Source: Gammaproteobacteria bacterium
Lineage (GTDB): Bacteria; Pseudomonadota; Gammaproteobacteria; Pseudomonadales; Halieaceae
Length of the DNA stretch: 64,000 bases
Direction of reading: 5' to 3'
NCBI GenBank assembly: GCA_024644535.1
Contig: JAHEKX010000009.1
Location: 1-64,000 of the forward strand
The translations under genes and the position numbers were made by a program. Shown one piece after another: positions 63,349 to 64,000 of this stretch. The notes beneath the pieces were generated by a model. It saw only the letters and a program-made list of their open reading frames with translations. It did not search any database and was not told the DNA's origin. The number at the start of each line of letters is the position of its first letter. Within the stretch, counting starts at the first letter, position 1.

Positions 63349-63792
63349 TTAGAGTTTTTGTGTGTGCTCGATAGCCGCTGTTAGCGCCATTTCGTAGCTT
63401 TTTACACCAAAGCCGCAAATGACGCCGACCGCTAGATCGGACAAATACGAATGTTTTCTGAAGGGTTCGCGAGCGTGCACGTTCGATAGATGCGTTTCAA
63501 TGAACGGAATCGCAACGCCGGCTAGGGCATCGCGCAACGCAATACTGGTGTGAGTGAACGCGCCAGGATTAATCACAATAATATCGACATTGGCTGCCGG
63601 CGCAGAATGAATTTTGTCGATCAGTTCGTGTTCGGCGTTACTTTGAAAGCAGCCGATCTGTATGCCTTCTTGCAGGGCTAATAGCTGCAGTTGACCGTTG
63701 ATGTCGTCCAAGGTGCTGTGGCCATAGACCTCAGGTTCGCGTCGGCCAAGTAAATTGAGATTGGGGCCGTGTATTACCCAAACTGTTGTCAT
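63349..63792 (-). CDS. aroQ: 3-dehydroquinate dehydratase, type II
   Basis: A 147-residue type II enzyme: [20 protein letters not shown] at the start with the catalytic tyrosine in [26 protein letters not shown] and [16 protein letters not shown] with the active-site His. It converts dehydroquinate to dehydroshikimate. It is the first gene of the aroQ-accB-accC-prmA-dusB-fis-purH-purD-coq7 run inside the window. Confidence 0.97.
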   Translation of the reverse strand: MTTVWVIHGPNLNLLGRREPEVYGHSTLDDINGQLQLLALQEGIQIGCFQSNAEHELIDKIHSAPAANVDIIVINPGAFTHTSIALRDALAGVAIPFIETHLSNVHAREPFRKHSYLSDLAVGVICGFGVKSYEMALTAAIEHTQKL

Positions 63793-64000
63793 GTCAAAGC
63801 CGCCCCCGCTGACTACCCTTGAAGGCGCAAGTGTGACAAATTGCCAGTTAGAAGTCTATGGGTTCTGTGCCGTTTCGCCGCTAATCACGCTTTTTAGCGT
63901 GATTTAGCTTAAATGACACGACGTATTTATAGTGCACCTATCGAATTCAGCACAATGTCCTTGGTGAGAATTTGCGGCAAGATTACCGGTGGTTGGCTAT
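63793..64000. other. Upstream region of aroQ with hairpin, right window edge
   Basis: No supported complete gene. AATCACGCT (63883-63891), loop TTTT, AGCGTGATT (63896-63904) is a perfect nine-pair hairpin without a long U-tract. To its right a minus-strand frame open to the edge ends with TAA at 63927-63929 and would encode the last 23 residues of an unidentified protein; a plus-strand ATG at 63955 also stays open. Neither can be assigned. Confidence 0.35.

Noticed and set aside
63927-64000. C-terminal end of a minus-strand gene at the right edge
   Set aside because: Only 23 codons are visible and they match nothing I recognise; an equally open plus-strand frame exists, so no gene is claimed.

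Overview
The window looks like chromosome from a marine-type gammaproteobacterium related to the Pseudomonas/Cellvibrionales side of the class. The evidence is gene order. Four blocks match arrangements I know from Pseudomonas: lptD-surA-pdxA-ksgA-apaG-apaH with divergent amgK-murU; trpGDC facing a Vfr/CRP gene, then OsmC and coq7; aroQ-accBC-prmA-dusB-fis-purH-purD; and rpsU/tsaD with yqeY, dnaG, rpoD and a tRNA. TonB-dependent receptors, TPR-sulfotransferases, a Tat-exported PhoD phosphatase and an Mrp antiporter suggest seawater. No phage, insertion sequence, CRISPR array or rRNA is visible. Genus is not resolvable by eye.

Layout. 1-9.8 kb: the start of a class III alcohol dehydrogenase, then a same-strand accessory group (TPR-sulfotransferase, large TonB receptor with a structured leader, SAM methyltransferase, small secreted protein, second TPR-sulfotransferase, S9 peptidase). 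9.8-21.3 kb: mixed metabolism and stress genes: PuuB-like oxidase with a lipoprotein, HdfR-like LysR regulator, small acidic protein, shikimate-kinase-like enzyme, GcvT, amidase, FAH hydrolase, PhoD, and a BaeSR-like two-component pair with a Spy-like chaperone. 21.4-29.6 kb: a translationally coupled nine-gene Mrp-type antiporter operon followed by purU. 29.9-33.4 kb: an SDR, a second TonB receptor behind a palindrome-rich promoter region, and an unknown periplasmic protein. 33.4-64 kb: housekeeping (tRNA-Ile2, rpoD, dnaG, yqeY, rpsU, tsaD-folB-folK, cca, apaH to lptD, amgK-murU, rpe, trpEGDC, vfr-like, osmC-like, coq7, purD, purH, fis, dusB, prmA, accC, accB, aroQ).

How the genes work together. 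The right half covers transcription and replication initiation, tRNA maturation, folate and tryptophan synthesis, outer-membrane biogenesis (LptD, SurA), peptidoglycan sugar recycling (AmgK, MurU), fatty-acid initiation (AccBC) and late purine synthesis (PurH, PurD). GcvT, PurU and the edge dehydrogenase are scattered one-carbon enzymes. The kinase-regulator-Spy set is probably an envelope-stress circuit. The Mrp complex probably exports Na+ for protons.

The most unusual material is (a) the sulfotransferase/TonB/peptidase group with its repeat-rich promoter and acid-flanked tyrosines in the small secreted protein, (b) the antiporter operon with three D-type subunits, a MrpA-tail/MrpB fusion and a small unnamed subunit, (c) several perfect inverted repeats in gene-poor gaps, and (d) four convergent gene pairs whose stop codons interlock by exactly four bases. 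Function for (a) is inference, not demonstrated by sequence alone.
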